DNA of 15,268 nt from Hyphomonadaceae bacterium UBA2389. GTDB lineage: Bacteria; Pseudomonadota; Alphaproteobacteria; Caulobacterales; Aquidulcibacteraceae. The stretch is taken from the NCBI GenBank assembly GCA_002343395.1, contig DDSN01000136.1, forward strand, positions 1-15,268, in the 5' to 3' direction. The position numbers and the translations under genes are program-made. The notes beneath the pieces were generated by a model. That model saw only the letters and a list, made by a program, of their open reading frames with translations, searched no databases and was not told the origin of the DNA. Position 1 is the first letter of the stretch. Every line of letters starts with the position of its first letter. Of the stretch, positions 13,809 to 15,268 are shown piece after piece.

Positions 13809-14843
13809 TCAACCCCAGGGGCCCCGCTTTAGGCTCGGTCGCGCGGAGGCGACTGGCGCGGCGACCTGCCCTCCCGCGTATTTCGCCAGCGCCTCGATGC
13901 GCTTGGCGATCGGCGGATGCGTCGCGAACAAACTCGCGAAATCAGAGTGCGGGTTCTCGATAAACATCTCGCGCACCTCGGAAGGCGCATTGACGACCGC
14001 GTTTCCGGAAATCTTCTGCAACGCCGATATCATGGCGTCGGGGTTCTTCGTCAGCTCAACCGCTCCGGCGTCGGCGAGATATTCACGGCGGCGCGACAGC
14101 GAAAAGCGAATGACGACCGCGAGCGCGTACGCAATGGCGATGATCGCGAGCGCCACCAAAACGGCGATGATCGCGCCGCCGCCGGAATCACGGCTTGAAC
14201 GGCGCGAGGAGCCGCTCCCGCCGCTGTACGATCCGAAACGCATCGACCGAAACGCCATCTCGCCGACAAACGAAAAGATGCCCACGAACACGACCGCGAT
14301 CACAAGCAGGCGAACGTCGCGGTTGCGGATGTGGGTGAGCTCGTGCCCGAGGACGGCCTCCAATTCCTCGTCGCTCAGGGCGTTCATGAGCCCGCGTGTC
14401 ACCGTGATCGAATACTGGCCTTCATGCAGGCCGGTGGCGAACGCGTTCAGTCCATCGGTTTCCATGATGCGTAGCGCGGGCATGGTCAGGCCACGCGAAA
14501 CGCAGAGATTTTCGAGCAGATTGTAGAGTTTGGGTTCCTGCGTCCGCTCGACTTTGTGGGCGCCCGTCGCCGCGTCGATGATGCCCTGATAAAATGCGTA
14601 CGCGACGCCGAACCACAGAATGGCGCCGGCGATCGCGAATGGCCACGCCTGCGCCAGCGCCTCAGCCGCCCAAATGAAATACCCGACCGTGGGGTCCGGG
14701 CCAACGCTCGCGCCGGACAGCCCCGCGAACAGAAGAAACAGCGCGTAGGTGAGCAGTATCAACAAAACGGGAAACCCGAGCAACAAAAGCACGGATTTCC
14801 CATTGTTGTTCCAGATGTGGGTCTGCAGGCCGTAAGCGGCCAC
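13809..14843 (-). CDS. M48 family membrane metalloprotease (HtpX-like)
   Basis: This is an inner-membrane zinc protease of the HtpX/Ste24 family, 344 aa. Hydrophobic segments lie at about 17-45 and 62-87. The catalytic motif VLGHELTHIRNRDVRLL follows (H167, E168, H171), then two more membrane helices (about 178-198 and 225-248), and the third zinc ligand E254 in SRRREYLADAGAVEL. The C-terminus has the family ending SLFATHPPIAKRIEAL. The luminal Ser/Gly/Arg-rich loop near 203-222 (GSYSGGSGSSRRSSRDSGGG) is low complexity. The start is a GTG at 14841-14843 with a GGGGCG run upstream, 15 bases after the lemA stop, so it is the second gene of a lemA operon. HtpX proteins degrade misfolded membrane proteins. 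The LemA pairing is common, though its meaning is unclear. It differs from strict HtpX in the N-terminal region. Confidence 0.9.
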   Translation of the reverse strand: MAAYGLQTHIWNNNGKSVLLLLGFPVLLILLTYALFLLFAGLSGASVGPDPTVGYFIWAAEALAQAWPFAIAGAILWFGVAYAFYQGIIDAATGAHKVERTQEPKLYNLLENLCVSRGLTMPALRIMETDGLNAFATGLHEGQYSITVTRGLMNALSDEELEAVLGHELTHIRNRDVRLLVIAVVFVGIFSFVGEMAFRSMRFGSYSGGSGSSRRSSRDSGGGAIIAVLVALAIIAIAYALAVVIRFSLSRRREYLADAGAVELTKNPDAMISALQKISGNAVVNAPSEVREMFIENPHSDFASLFATHPPIAKRIEALAKYAGGQVAAPVASARPSLKRGPWG

Positions 14844-14858
14844 GGCGTTCGCCCCGAC

Positions 14859-15268
14859 CTAGTTGAACTTGACCTGCGGCGCCTGGTCCAACGTCGCGCG
14901 CTGATCCTCGCCAACGTCGAAGAAGACGCGAGGTCCGAACCCGAACATGTTCGCGAACACCACGGCTGGGAACTGCTCGCGGCCGGTGTTGTATTCGCCC
15001 ACCGCGTTGTTGAAGAACCGGCGCGCCGCCGCGAGCTTGTTCTCGATGTCTGAGAGTTCGGCTTGCAGCTGCTGGAAGTTCGCGTTGGCTTTGAGGTCAG
15101 GATAGGCTTCGGAAAGCGCGATCAACCGCCCGAGCGCCGCGCCCAGCACGCCTTCGGCTTGCCCCATGGCCTGGGGGTCGCCCGTGCGCTCGGCGCTCAC
15201 CGCGGCGTTGCGCGCCTGGATCACGGCTTCGAGCGTGCCCTTCTCGTGCGCCGCGTAACCCTTCACGG
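14859..15268 (-). CDS. lemA: LemA family protein, C-terminal part (5' end outside window)
   Basis: The frame is open to the window edge and ends with TAG at 14859-14861. The visible 136 residues include KGYAAHEKGTLEAVIQARNAA, then LGRLIALSEAYPDLKANANFQQLQAELSDIENKLAAARRFFNNAVGEYNT, and FPAVVFANMFGFGPRVFFDV. These are the diagnostic helices and tail of LemA proteins, which have a membrane-anchored N-terminus and a long helical bundle outside the membrane. The complete family protein is about 190 residues, so roughly 55 including the membrane anchor are missing. It is the first gene of a pair with the M48 protease, 15 bases apart. The biochemical role of LemA is not established. The call by family is firm. 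Confidence 0.94.
   Translation of the reverse strand, partial: VKGYAAHEKGTLEAVIQARNAAVSAERTGDPQAMGQAEGVLGAALGRLIALSEAYPDLKANANFQQLQAELSDIENKLAAARRFFNNAVGEYNTGREQFPAVVFANMFGFGPRVFFDVGEDQRATLDQAPQVKFN

Overview
The window is high-GC, densely packed chromosomal DNA from an alphaproteobacterium. The best lineage marker is a DUF1476 protein at 1093-1416, the ATP synthase inhibitor zeta subunit family known from Alphaproteobacteria, lying beside a purB/purC/purS/purQ cluster. A motor protein MotB, lipoprotein-rich gene content and M13/M48 peptidases fit a free-living motile or stalk-type relative of Caulobacterales/Hyphomonadales. That finer placement is inference from gene content only. No rRNA, tRNA, CRISPR array, transposase or prophage gene was recognised, and no gene-free stretch exceeds about 260 bases.

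Region 1 (1-2703) is the purine region. It holds the 3' end of purB, a convergent small lipoprotein gene, a 61-residue acidic protein, the divergent zeta-subunit gene, then purC and purS. The purC-purS spacer holds an unusual GTCAGTAG-type repeat that folds into a hairpin. Region 2 (2775-4894) is a translationally coupled pair between purS and purQ: a CrtC/AttH-like lipocalin-fold protein and an aminoglycoside/ecdysteroid-kinase-like phosphotransferase. Region 3 (4898-6104, minus strand) is an orphan pstS phosphate-binding lipoprotein with a candidate Pho box, preceded by a 44-residue single-span membrane protein. Region 4 (6160-7220) is purQ coupled by a 4-base overlap to a very acidic 133-residue protein. 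purL and purF are not in the window.

Region 5 (7217-9091, minus strand) holds a response-regulator-like protein whose receiver has lost its phosphoacceptor aspartate and conserved lysine, and a 3-hydroxyisobutyrate-dehydrogenase-family reductase. Region 6 is motB (9172-10089, plus), convergent with a large M13 neprilysin-type lipoprotein peptidase (10093-12153, minus). Region 7 (12299-13803, plus) is a PadR regulator plus PspC-domain membrane protein operon. It has a palindromic operator candidate in front and a strong GNRA-loop terminator behind. Region 8 (13809-15268, minus) is a LemA + M48 (HtpX-like) membrane protease pair, with lemA cut by the window edge.

The genes are mostly core metabolism and envelope functions. 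No obvious large novel system is present. The most interesting candidates are the CrtC-like/kinase pair inside the purine cluster, the degenerate receiver, the Pho-box/pstS/micro-membrane-protein locus, the self-operator in front of padR-pspC, and the purQ-coupled acidic protein.
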